From Mermis nigrescens (taxonomy: Eukaryota; Nematoda; Enoplea; Mermithida; Mermithidae): a stretch of DNA of 64,000 nt. Positions 1 to 11,900 of the stretch are shown here, piece by piece. The translations under genes and the position numbers were made by a program. A model generated the notes under the pieces. It made no database searches. It had not been told where the DNA came from and saw only the letters and a program-made list of their open reading frames with translations. The DNA lies in NCBI GenBank assembly GCA_036768485.1, contig JAVLUZ010000144.1, positions 1-64,000 of the forward strand. Reading direction: 5' to 3'. Each line of letters begins with the position of its first letter. Positions within the stretch are counted from its first letter, which is position 1.

Positions 1-1190
1 AGTCAGCATTGCAACTTGCAAGCAATATACAAAAAGTAAACGGCACGCCGAAAATTATTTAAAGAAGGTTACACTTATTGAGAGGCCGCAGAATCCTAGC
101 ACTACTAATGGGGTAAAAATTAACCGAATCATGATTCTATGTTATAGATGTTCTTCATAGTGTTAGCTATGAATAAATATAGTACGTTCAAGAGCAAACA
201 ATGTTTGTTTTTACATCGACACAGCAAAACAAATTCGATATGGAGCCCGAAAATATATAAATTTGGCAAAAATATGCAAAATATGCAAAATAACTAGTTG
301 GGGTAAATTTTACCCCCTCCCTCCACAGAATAAATGAAAACCTGTCTTATTTTGTTTGTTTCGTGTCTTAAAGCTGTTGGAAGTATTCCCAGCTACTGTA
401 TGTAGCTCTAGCTATCAGTCTTTCCATTTCATAGAAAACCCAATAAAACCTCAATAAAACTCAAAAAAACCCAAAGAAACCCACAAACCCAACATTCAAA
501 ATATAAAAATATGGGATTATTTCCATCCCTGATTACCGCCTACATAAATCTAAGCCAAATCCTAGTAAAGTAACGAAGTTTGACCAGGAAATGTGACTTC
601 CAGAAAAAATTCAGAAAAAAATAATTTGTTGCACTCCCGTGTGTGCGCGCGCCATCATATACCTGTCGTGAAAATGTCCATTAGTTTAAATTTCAACTAT
701 AATAGCTCTTTTTGTAGATAAATTGACCGCGAATCTCAATAAATAAAGTAGGTGTAATCATTATATGTGAGAATTGCATCAAAGATGCAAAAAACAACAA
801 AAAATTGTAAAAATTATTCATCGAACTTTAAAGTAGTTTTTTACCCGTTATAGTTAACCGGGGATGCTTAAAATGCTTTTATTCGCAACAGTATTTACTT
901 GCGCATCTAACAAGATATTATTTAACGATTTCTAATCAATAGAATGGAAAATATATCGATTTCTTTAAACCATACATTTTTCCATATTGCCGGATAGTAG
1001 TGTTTGGGCCACGATCACCAGTATATTCGTCTTTTTTGTTCTATCCAAGCATTTTTATTTGCTAGTACCCTAGTTTCACCTAGCATGATTTGAGTAAATC
1101 AGCCGTAAACGCGTGCGGTAGCATGCCACAATAATGACAGCTGTCAAATAAGCCAGCATAAATTTTAAGCAAATATTGTATTTAAATAAC
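1..1190. repeat. Repeat-derived intergenic DNA with G-family pieces
   Basis: Positions 1-110 (AGTCAGCATTGCAACTTGC) and 1020-1180 match parts of 28200-28600, including a G-type end CTAGTACCCTAG and following GCATGATTTGAGTAAATCAG. The middle 110-1000 looks like a later insertion or unrelated AT-rich DNA. No gene was seen. Confidence 0.5.
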
Positions 1191-2670
1191 ACTTACGAAT
1201 AATTAAGTCTGCTCAATAGCCTAAAGACAAATAAATATTAGATGTGAATCGCTTAACACTACTATTGAATGCATAAAAATACGTCCAACTGTCCTATCAC
1301 GTTTGATTCCTTGTACATTTTTAGACTTAGGATCACTTCCAGACTCATAATCGGAGAAGTTGGCAGAAAAACCCAAGACAGAAACACGTTTGAGACACCC
1401 AATTTTCGACATAAACCACCCGAAAAAGCTAAATATTGATGTAAATAAACGCAATTTTCTGTGACGTGTACCCTTACAAAATACTTAATTTTGATTTTAT
1501 TTGACATAGTCCGACTTCTAAGCGGAGAAACTGCTAAAGAAGAAGAAAAACATATTTTTTGACCATGCACTACATTATAAACTTAAAAAAAATTGAATCC
1601 GACTGCCCCTTGAGTGCAAAGAAATTCGGTTTAGGCTAGTTTGTAGCCTTCAAATTGTAGAACGTTTGTATGTAGGAGCCTTCTGTTAAGCAAAATATTT
1701 GAGATATTTCACCAATCAAAATTTGGAAAAAAACGTGTTTTTTCGTCCATTTTACAGACATGATTTTAAACAAAACATCCCAAAATAATTCAATATTGCG
1801 TATTTTTAAATACAATTTTGTACGACGTGTATTCTTCGAAAGGTAGTTTATTTTTATTTCATTCAATTTATTCCGACTTAGAAGCGGAAGAGAGGCACTT
1901 TACACGAAAAGAATTTGGATTGTCTGTGTGTTCAGATTAATCGTCCTTTAAATGAATATAATGAATTAACCTGATTCTGCTCAGCTTCATTCGCCACGCC
2001 GTCCCCATTCAAATTTTGGTGTAATATCGCGTCACTATGAGTGTTAGATAGCCCTGTCAAATTGAGCTTTCGGAGCACAAAGTAAAGATTATAAAGTAAG
2101 AAGTATAAAAAGCAAAATAAAAAGAAAATAAAAGTAGTAAATATAAGGTATAAAATACAAAAAATACATTGAAAATGGCAGAGATAAATCTTACCGAAAA
2201 GGCAAGGAACCATAGCTGAACAATGGGGACGAGTTAAAGCTGCTATAGATGTGAGAGTGGGACTTAAGATTAAAGTTTAAACAAAAATTTGGAAATATTT
2301 AATAAAAAGAACGAGGGATAAAATGTACATGTAGGAGAAGATGGAGATCATAAATAAAAAAAGATGTTAAAGCAGACCGAAAGTCGTTTACAACCTTTCC
2401 ATCTTCTTTTAGAGAATTTATAGATTTTGTTTAATTTTTATAGGCAATCTAGTATGACATTGCGCTTTGAAAACACAAATTATTATAATAAGTATAATGG
2501 GCACAATAAAGGTTAAAAGGTGATGGCATAAATTCTAATCTTCATGCCGGATATACAAATGCTAAAAATAATTTAAGGAATAAGTTTAAAAATTTACTGA
2601 AGAATGCATTAAAAGAGGTATTTCGAAAGATGTGTATCTTAATAAAAATTTTTTCGAGTTGTGAAATATG
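1191..2670. other. AT-rich DNA with degenerate repeated blocks
   Basis: Blocks around CCGACTT.TAAGCGGA recur at about 1350, 1510 and 1875, related to those at 6400, 6820, 12840 and 29250. The open frames here are short and low-complexity. No supported gene. Confidence 0.4.
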
Positions 2671-2681
2671 TGCGTCGTCAC

Positions 2682-2945
2682 CATGCGTGGGCAGCAAGAA
2701 AATTCTGGTGCGGGGGGGGGGTGCATGATTTTTTGAAAGTCAATAAATGGCCTTAAAAATGGTGGTTTGGCGATAAAAACACCATTTTCCGACGTTTCTC
2801 ATCAAGCACTATCCATTGGCATCAAAAATAGCGAAAAAAACGAAAAAAATTTTCAAAACTTGAATTCTGGGGGATATTTTGATTTCTGGGGGTATTTTGT
2901 TTCTGCGGGGTGCATACCCCCCCAAACCCCCCACGCCCAGGTGTG
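2682..2945 (+). mobile_element. 260-bp MITE, copy 1
   Basis: Termini CATGCGTGGGCAGC and CCACGCCCAGGTGTG are inverted. The exact 8-bp duplication GTCGTCAC flanks it (2674-2681 and 2946-2953). The body has a conserved block with ACACCATTTT..CGACGTTTCTC and poly-G/poly-C stretches near one end. No coding capacity. The 8-bp duplication fits hAT or P superfamilies; the terminus does not match the YAGNG hAT form, so the superfamily stays open. Confidence 0.8.
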
Positions 2946-2953
2946 GTCGTCAC

Positions 2954-4227
2954 TATCAGCTGCTCAAAAATAATGCTTACATTTAAAATTGAGTTTGAAG
3001 ACTTGAACAAACATATTATTTGATGGTTTTATGTAGATAAAGAAAAAACATTCTTTGCAAAATTCGTTAGAAATCTGCAACAAGGCGGGCAAAAAATACA
3101 AGTCAAAGCTCAGTCTAAAGCTAATCCTATTTTAATCCTGTTTCAATGTATTTGTTTTTATTCTTCTCTTAATTATTTTCTACGCTTGAATCCCTTTGCT
3201 TTCCAGCTGAATGATCCTTTCATATATTTTTCTTCGGAGTTTTAAAGTTAAGCTTTCAATAAATTTATTTTTCCTTTATTATTCATTAATTTCAAAACTT
3301 TATGTCACGTGAATCCTTCACTCAAACCGAGTCAAAAATATTACTCTTTGATACAAATGCAATTTACATATGCAAAAGGTAAACTTTATCGGAGTTAATG
3401 TAGTTACGCATTTATTGCTTTTCTCAATATACTTATATTAATTCTATTTATATTATATTAATGTGATTTCCACCTAAAATTAATTGAGTTATCTCAAAAT
3501 CAGATAATCAAAAATAAACATCCACGGGATAATTTATTCAGCCGGATGTTTCCTGCTAAAATTATGTATTATAACACGAGCAATAGTTTATATTTCGATC
3601 GTACAATTCTAACTAAATTCGGCTCGTAACTGTAAAATATAGAAAAGAATGGGAAATGCAATTATCCGTCCGGTTGACCATTCAAGAGTTAATGTCTTAT
3701 ACCGGCCTGAACAGTTCAAGTGTATAAGTCGAGGATTAAATTACTTAAAACGTTTAAATGGGGCAAACCTACCATACTCGACAGTTTCTGGTCAGTTTTA
3801 AGAGTTTTGGCTTGAAATTTTGCTTTTTTCCGTTTTAGACATTCACTTCGTCTTATTTTCCCAGAAAATTTAATGCTAACACTTATGAGGCAAAATTCGG
3901 ATCGAGTCGCAAAAATTGGCCATTATTTTACAAAATATTTTGCACATACTATTTTCTCGACTCCATTGTAGTATTTGAATCGATTGAAGCAAAAAGTTCT
4001 TAAAATATTTTCTCTTCACTATCCGAAACTTCTAAACTTCTGATATAAATAAAAGCAGATTTAATCGGGGACAGAAATCATTTTTTCATGCATGGTAGAG
4101 TTTACGAAGAATTAGATTTTTAAAATTGTGCTTTCTATTGATATTTTCACACTGAGTAGAAAGTTAAATAAACCATGCCGTGATTAGGATTTACTAGCTT
4201 TATCCCGCTTTTAGTTCAGAAGTTACA
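2954..4227. other. No feature recognised
   Basis: Plain AT-rich DNA without recognisable repeats or exons. It may contain upstream intron of the exon at 4275. Confidence 0.4.
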
Positions 4228-4274
4228 ATGCTATGGTATTTTCAGTATTTATTAATGCTAAATTTGTTGTATAG

Positions 4275-4443
4275 ATCCGTGGAGAGAGCACCAGAATTTG
4301 ATGTTTTTCCAAAAGATTTAAATTTTTATGATATTCATATGTTCTGGTCAGATTTCACTCCGCTATATCAGCGAGACATTAATGCTTACAACAGATATGG
4401 AGAAAGAAGATTAGATGTTTCTGATTTGTTAAAGTCAAAGTGA
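4275..4443 (+). CDS. Candidate terminal exon, unknown product
   Basis: After a possible acceptor ttgttgtatag the sequence reads SVERAPEFDVFPKDLNFYD, then IHMFWSDFTPLYQRDINAYN, ending VSDLLKSK and a TGA stop at 4441-4443. A poly(A) signal AATAAA follows at 4489-4494. The frame is open from 4228 and the composition looks coding, unlike its surroundings. No upstream exons were identified in 1-4 kb, and the product is not recognised. Confidence 0.4.
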
Positions 4444-4488
4444 TTCTTACAAACATGACACGAAATGCTCAAGTCTAAGTAAACGCAA

Positions 4489-4494
4489 AATAAA
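4489..4494 (+). promoter_or_regulatory. Possible poly(A) signal
   Basis: AATAAA lies 46 bases after the stop of the candidate terminal exon at 4275-4443. The hexamer is common in DNA this AT-rich, so it is only supportive. Confidence 0.25.
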
Positions 4495-4499
4495 TCATA

Positions 4500-6390
4500 T
4501 TTTACTCTGCTGATCAAATTTGATGACTTCAAAAATTTTGCTGGAAAGAGAGAAAATTCCATAAAAAAAGTAGAAAAAAGTACATATAGAATTAAAAAAA
4601 TCTGAATTGAATTAAAAATTGAAGTAAAGGAAGGAATTCAAAATTAAAAAAGTAGATAGGAAAAATAAAAGAAACATTGTTAGAGAATAACCGGGAAAAT
4701 AAGATGAAACGGACGAAAGAGTAACCGCTGAACAAGAAGCAGATATTTCAATATTTGCGAGCTTACAGCATTTTTGTTTTTATTTTAAATCAAGCTTTAA
4801 GTTCAATTAGATCTAGAATACTGTAAAGAAATAAAAATGAAAATAAAAATATCTGCCCGCATAGAATTTGCAGAATTTAAAAAAAATTAATTTCAAGCTG
4901 TTTTACGCGATAATTATTAAAAATAATCTTTTTAACATTGAAAAGTTTTTTTACCCACGAGTCTATATCAACAACGCAATCGACTGTTATAATGACGACG
5001 TTCACTACCCACCCAGTCAACCATGGTAAAATTGAGATCGATCGCTGCTAAAATGTATGAAATAGCAAAAATTTCAAGCGGTATACCTAAAAATTTATGT
5101 AAATAAAATAATTTTGTAAATTTGTACTTACTTCTATCAGCAATGCTAAAACATCAAGTATTAATATAGGATATACAGTATCGCCTTATTAGTAGTGATT
5201 CGTATATGATGAATCGCCTTAAGTGAAGCTTTTTTATACTCGTGAAAAATGGAAAAAATGTTTTAGTGCACAATCAAAAGAATAAGATAATTTTTCAGAA
5301 ATGTTTTCCTACTTTTTTATCAAACAGAAAGTAGAAATTATCCTTCTAACGTGAGGAAACCAAACTTAATAAACTACTGTTGGTTAGATTATCATTATTC
5401 ATTATACGCATAAGATTGTAAAAAAAGAAAATTGATCAAGAAGGACCAGATAGATAGGAAAGATTAAGCCTCTTAAAATATAGTTCTTTAAATTTCAATA
5501 GTTCAAATCAGTTGGGAAACTTATTCGGTTGAAGGCGTAAATCCCGCAAGATTGAAGGTATTTTTTTCTACTTTAAGCATAAATCTGATTAGATTACCCT
5601 AAATGAGACAATTAACTTTCTTCCTTGAGTCTCATTCAGTCCCTTAAGTTTTTCCAATTATTCGTAGGTAACTGCATCCTTATTTCTTTCATTCTTCTAT
5701 TTTTATTTGTTTTATTTCGCTCTCTTTTCATTTTATTCTTACCACAAATCAATTATAAATAAAATAAATTTATCGTAATCAGTGAGTGAAAATTTCTGGA
5801 TTTTCACTACTACTCGCATCACCGGAATGACCAAGAAGACGTTAGTAAAAAATCCGGCGCTGCTCCAAACGGCGTGCAAAATATACAAGAAGCTGTGTAA
5901 CGTTTCGCTGAACAAGTTAAATTGACTGATAGCAGGCGAAAGCGAATTATATATGAGAAAAAATGAACTGAAATAAAATTAAATAAAAATGAACAATAGT
6001 GAAATGTAACGAATCAAAATAAACGGAAATGAATGGAAAGATCTAAATGTCCTATAAAATATAATATTGGAAAATTATTATAGAATACGTACATTTTGTT
6101 CCAATGTTCATCGAACTATATCTTGTATATGTCTTATTTCAATAAATACGTGCGCTGAAATTCTGAAACAATAGTCGTCAACAGAAATTATTCAGTAAAT
6201 GCTTTATTCCGATCTATTTTACGGTCCTTTTTCAATAAAAATTTAAAATAATAGAAAAACTTCAATACGCTAATAACGTATTGATGGTGTTCTATTATGT
6301 TAAATTTTCATTTCTATTAGGTTTATAGAAACAAAATAAACTAGGATCTGTAACGCTAAGGTCAGGGCACATTTTAAGCATAATTAGCAT
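4500..6390. other. No feature recognised
   Basis: AT-rich, with A-rich stretches such as 4540-4700 and 5930-6070. No exon or clear repeat boundary was found. Confidence 0.4.
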
Positions 6391-6399
6391 GTTACGCCT

Positions 6400-7390
6400 A
6401 CTTAGCGGAGTAGCTGAAGAAATTTCGTTTTTCGTCTAGAACCCTTTACACTAAAACGATCACAGATCGAGAAATATTGCGTTAAAAGAGAGAAAAATTT
6501 TGTGCTTTGAGATATTGTAACCCTCTAGATTATAAAACCAATTGGACTGCACAGAAACCAAAATTGAGATAGATAAGCTATAGGACACGCCAAGTGTAGA
6601 AAGCCGTATACTTTACACTTTTGTGCAACAACCATTGAGTGAAAAGAAATATCAATATCACATTCGTTATCTACAACTTGAGGGCAACATTTTTAAAAAT
6701 GCAATTGACCCTTTACGAATTGTTTGATACCCAACGCTCTGGGCGGAAAAATGCTTCTCAGTGTAAACTTTACACTTGTGCTAATTACACAATATTGGGT
6801 GTATAGAAACAAAAGCATGTTCCGCCTACTCAGCGGAGTAGCTGTAGAAATTTCGCCTTTTGTCTCGAATTCTTTACACTAAAACGATCACAGATCAAGA
6901 AATATTGCGTTAAAAGAGAATAAAAAAGTAATTTATGAGATATTGTAACCATCTACATTATAAAAGCAATTGGACTGCACAGAAACCAAAATTCAGATAG
7001 ATAAGCTGAAAACACGCAAAGAGTTAAAAAACCCGTATACTTCACATTTTTGTGCAACAACCATTGAGTGTCAAGAAATTTTAAGGTCAGATTCGTTATC
7101 TACAGTTCGGGGGCAACATTTAAAAAAGTTGGCCCTCCGCAAATTATATGATTTTTCGGTTTACACTTTACACACTCATTGTAACTCGGTATTGACTGTA
7201 AACAGAAAATAAAAATGGTACACTGAGTTTTTTGAATCATCGTTTAAAAAAAACTGCACTTCCCAGATGTGTACCTTTGTTGCTGTTAGGGGTATGGCAC
7301 AACATTCGCACTTGTTGTGATAAATAAACGAGAAAAAAGGTGGCTAAGTATATTATAGGTAGCGCTATCGCACTACCTATGATGCCAGGA
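6400..7390. repeat. Diverged duplicate block N, copy 1
   Basis: The block contains two related units (from about 6417 and 6850), each with ACACT..ACGATCACAGATC, GAAATATTGCGTTAA and GACTGCACAGAAA. It ends GGTGGCTAAGTATATT followed by AGCGCTATCGCACTACCTAT. The same two-unit block occurs in the same orientation at 12830-13740. Confidence 0.6.
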
Positions 7391-7399
7391 CCCTGGATC

Positions 7400-8890
7400 T
7401 CATTTTGTTTAGCGCAAAATCGCGTAGTTTCCCTCGTATTATGGGATTGAAAATAGAAAAGTGATTCATTCTTTTACTTTTTTTTAAAAACAATTATTAT
7501 TATCTCAATCCAAAATTTTTCTAAAAGATAGCTAGATAATTTTGAAATGGCTGATCCGCTAAAGCTCTTTGTTGTTGGCTTCATAGTCCATCTCATGTGC
7601 TCATAGAAACCATTTTCAAGCGATTACAAAGTCAGAAAATAAGTTAATTATTTTCTCGAGCCCTCACTAGTTTCAGGGGTGAGGCCGGAGATCAATTGAT
7701 CTATATTGCGTGTTCTGGGGTTTAGGTAAAGTAAGTAAGAGCCAGGAAACTAGGGCATAGCAGCCTAGATCTCCGACCAGATTCAGCCAACAATAGGACA
7801 GAGGAAATTGAAGCCGTAGAGACCCAGGGTCATTTCGCTTGATTCTTGGCATTTATGCTTCTAGTAATCTGACCTGCGCACAGTTAAGCCTACGTACTTA
7901 AGTAACGAAGTGCAGGGTTGCCAAGTGCTCTTGTCAAAAAAACCTCAAATTTTACCAAACTGCCTAGACCCCCACTAGTGGTTAAGTATGGGCGCAAAAA
8001 ATCCTCAATCGCTAAAAAAATGCCTCCAACGGATTCGAAAAAACCCATAAAATGGGGTAAAGCCCCCAACTTGGCAACACTGACCCCGTGTAAATACTTT
8101 TTAACTTACAGAGGCATTGCTCTTGCTTCGCGTCTGAACGATGCGCGCGGGTAACGCTATGTAGGCGAAGTACAATACTTGACGAATGCAGCTATGAATC
8201 GGCGAGTCGGCCGTCGGTCGATCAATAATTTGATACCAAAGTCGACAGGTCATAACTCAACAAATATAAGTCCGATTTTGGTCGGACAAAAGTCAAAAAC
8301 ATGCACAGGCACGTATCTCTTGGAGGAAAGGGGTGTCCGGACCTCCGAAATTCGAAAGATTGGAAAAATAAGACTTTTTAAACGTTATTTTGTGCTTTTT
8401 TCGGCTTTTCTGGTCTTAGTCTCCCCAGAAATTGGTGTTTGTCCCCTAAAATAGGATGGCCAGTTTCGCGCCTGAACATGCACATCATTAGCGTCGTGTA
8501 GCTATAACTACAGAAGCCGTTAAAGTTACGCGCTAACCCAGCTATCCCTTATTCTATAGCATTAAATTGCATGATAATGCCGGCAGCAAGCCGTGATTCT
8601 TCTCAAGGATGTAAGACAAAGGGGTTCCTTCGTCGGTTCGTGGTCAAGCTGATAAAGCTAATCGAGGTTTGTACACTATGGTCGTGTGCGTTAATTAGCA
8701 TAAGTTTTACAGGAAAGTCGTACTAGCATTGTATGTCATTTACATTTCTTCAGTCGACTTAGCTTCGTCTAATCGGTATACCCTTATGCAAATTGATAAG
8801 GATTTTCATGATTTTTCCCTCTATACTAACCCCGTTTCGAGTCTGATCAACACGATCAACTCGCCTTTATTCGCAAATCTTACGTAAAAT
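7400..8890. repeat. Repeat-derived DNA upstream of secreted-protein gene
   Basis: 7560-7930 shares motifs with 55440-55800 (GCCTAGATCTCCGA/GTAGCTGCTGAGATC, GAAGCCGTA, CTTAAGTA), so the two are diverged copies of one element. The remaining sequence has no recognised gene; 7918-8150 is open but repetitive. Confidence 0.4.
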
Positions 8891-8896
8891 TTGACC

Positions 8897-8951
8897 ATGA
8901 TTACTTTTATTTGTTTGTGGTGCGTTGCGGTCGTTTTGGGTCTAAATGCTG
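8897..8951 (+). CDS. Secreted-protein exon 1 (signal peptide)
   Basis: ATG at 8897 starts 18 codons forming a hydrophobic leader with an AxA-like end (GLNA), and one extra base before the strong donor gtaagc. Upstream sequence is AT-rich with no recognised promoter motif. Confidence 0.55.
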
Positions 8952-11900
8952 GTAAGCGGACGTGCATTCTGACTTGGGATCCGAATGGATGAAGAACAGC
9001 GAAATTGTTAAGGGGTTAATCAGATAGAGCACGGCCAAAAACAGACATAAATAAACATTTTTTCGAAAATGGCCAGCTTCATAAGCAAGTTATAACTAGG
9101 GCAGTTTTTGTCTTATTTGACTTTCACATTGATTTAAACCACTTTAATTCATAGTCACAGAACAGAATCAAAACTAGCTGGGCTGGGTTGCCCTACCCTA
9201 CCATGCCATGCAGTCGAGTCAATGGCAAACTCAGTAATGTTTAACAATTAAGACATATGAACAGTGTGGAAATCATGTAAGGCGTATTTAGCTCGGTAAT
9301 TTTCTAGAACTTTTTTGGACTTAGGAACGATGACGGATATTTTTTCCGGATATTTTATGAAAATGAAAAAGTATGACATAAAAAGGACTATTTGGTGAAC
9401 AGAAGTTTATTATTATGAGTCAAAGGTTACCTAAAATGCCTGAAAATGCATATTTCTTTATATTTTTGAACAGCTAGATATTCTGCAGGGGCCAGCGACT
9501 ATTCTGATGGTACGAGTAAGTAGCCTGAAACCGTCAAAAAAAGATTGGCAATTAATATAGTGTGATTTCACGGCGCCAAAATTCCTAAATTTGTACTAAA
9601 TTTGATATTTCGAATTCAGGTTGATCGATGTAAATAACATGCAACGTAAGTAAGTTATGATCGCCTCAATCCTTAATTATAATGATAAAAATTCTGACTC
9701 CTTATTGAGGAAATGATGTTGCATTATCAATCTGTAATACTCTGATATAAATTCCCCTCAATCAAGCAAAACATCACATATGTACATGAGACACCTGAGA
9801 CCCGGGAAACTTGTTTTTTCGAGACATTTCGATGCCGCTGCATAGTGCTAGATGAGCAACGTTGAAAAATGGTGCTCTTCCGCCATTACCACTTTTAAGG
9901 CCATTTTTTGACCTTTGAAAATCTTGCACTCCTCAGAATCTTAGTGCCGCCCACCCATGATAACTACTCGTACGCACCCTCTGCACAATTTGTATTATGT
10001 ACCTACGGCAATGTAAGAGTTCGATAAGTTTGAAAAAATCAGAATAGCACGAAAACCGTGAACTAAGGCCTATAATCAGAAACTTGATGTTATGAATTTC
10101 CGAAGGATTTTCTATCAGGCTGACGAACTTTCTTCTTTTGATAGGATGACGCCAACTAGCTCAAAAATTTCAATCGATGTTTAACAAGAAAATCTTTCTC
10201 GAATTTTCTGTAAATTCAATTCGTGAAAAGGATGACAAACTTGTTAATGGCATTGTGTAGCAAAATTCATGTTTCTACATATGTGAAAAAATTTTTGCAC
10301 AAAACGAATGAATATTGACTGAGGTATTGAAAAAATTCGGAAACCATTAATTTTCTTAAATATTTCTAATCAGCTATTTTGATGCTTTCTAAAAAGGCCC
10401 AGTATTGTCTTTATGCATTTTTACTTTAAAAGTTTTCACTTGGATACACAGGTATACGAGTGCGCTAAGATTCTCATTAATGTTTGAGTAATGCGATCGG
10501 GGACCGTCTCCGTACTGAACGTGCGAATCTTAGTAGCAGTCGCTCATATATGCAGATATAAAAATGAATTCGTACTACTACTCGTACCTGTAGTCAACGT
10601 GAAAATTCTATGTACTCTCCTCTAAACATTTCCTTAGCACAAGATAAAGCTAGGATACACAATGCGGTTATTCAAATTGAATAACGCTTACATTGTTTTT
10701 TTAAACATTCAACAGCATTTACTTAGCACTGAACATTAATCAATTAGTAACCCACAAATGTTGAAAGTAGCTCATCTTGAGAGTTGAGTGCGGAGGTCTG
10801 AAGCCTAAAATCCGAAAGATTCTCTAAAATCTTGTATATCAACAGATTTGGACTGTTTTGTACTTTTTCCGCGATTCTGCCTCATGAACTCCCACCAGAA
10901 TTTTATTGCTGCCCATGTACATATCTGCTTGCATAAAACTCCAATTCTGATCTGAATCGGTAATGACTAGTAAATTCTGATGGCCTTAAATCCGATTCGT
11001 ATTCTAATGCTGTGCCTTGTGTTCGTACTGAGTTTATTTGAATTCAAAGTCATTCTTTTGCACAGAGAGTTTCGATGTCGAAATGAGCGACGGAGATTGC
11101 ATAAATTTCAACGGCAGTGAAAGATATGCTAACCACTATGTAAGAAGAGTTATTAATTATGTTCATTGAAGAATATCGAGTGCGTCATAACGAAAACTCG
11201 TTCTAAATTTGCATCATCCTATAAACCTGCATCTGTACTCACGGGTGTGCAGGTCTTGATTTCCAATCCAGAAAACTTATCAGAACTCAGCAGGCTCTTA
11301 CAAGTGAAATTCAAACTTTTCTTTTTCCCATTGATTTTTTGTTCAATAGGTACACATGATATGATTTGAAATGTCGTAAAATAATTATTTTGTTGTTCAG
11401 ACCATGAATTTCGTTCGAGGCACTGTTTTGACCTTTAAAAAACTTTTGTGCTCTCGTGAATCCTAGGTATTGCGTTAGCGCGTACCTATAATATCCTTCC
11501 CAACATATGTCTGCCCACTTTTCTCGTTATGAGTCGCGCCCTAAAAATTACAATTAGAATGAAGCACGTTTTATAGGTTACAGGTAAATTTGACCATGTT
11601 CATATGAAATTAATACGCAATTGGTTGAAGGGGCTTAAGGTTCACAATCTGAGATAGAGAAAAAAATGAATTTTCACTTCTTTTTTCTCTTTACTTACTT
11701 TTTCGGTTACATATCCGGACGTGCAACGTATTGTAAGTAACAAATTTTAGGAGTTACACATCGCACTTGGACGCGTTTCTTCAAACTCAATGTGGGAGTT
11801 AGGTATAGAGGTGTAAATTTAAAATGGGGTAAAATACATGTTTTTTAAATCTTTTTTTGTCTGGTACCTTCTCCGATTATGAATGGAGTCGTGCTCAATA

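Noticed and set aside
9615..9640. Small exon-like sequence with acceptor cgaattcag and donor gtaagt
   Set aside because: It would introduce a TGA in the frame shared by the neighbouring exons of the secreted-protein gene.
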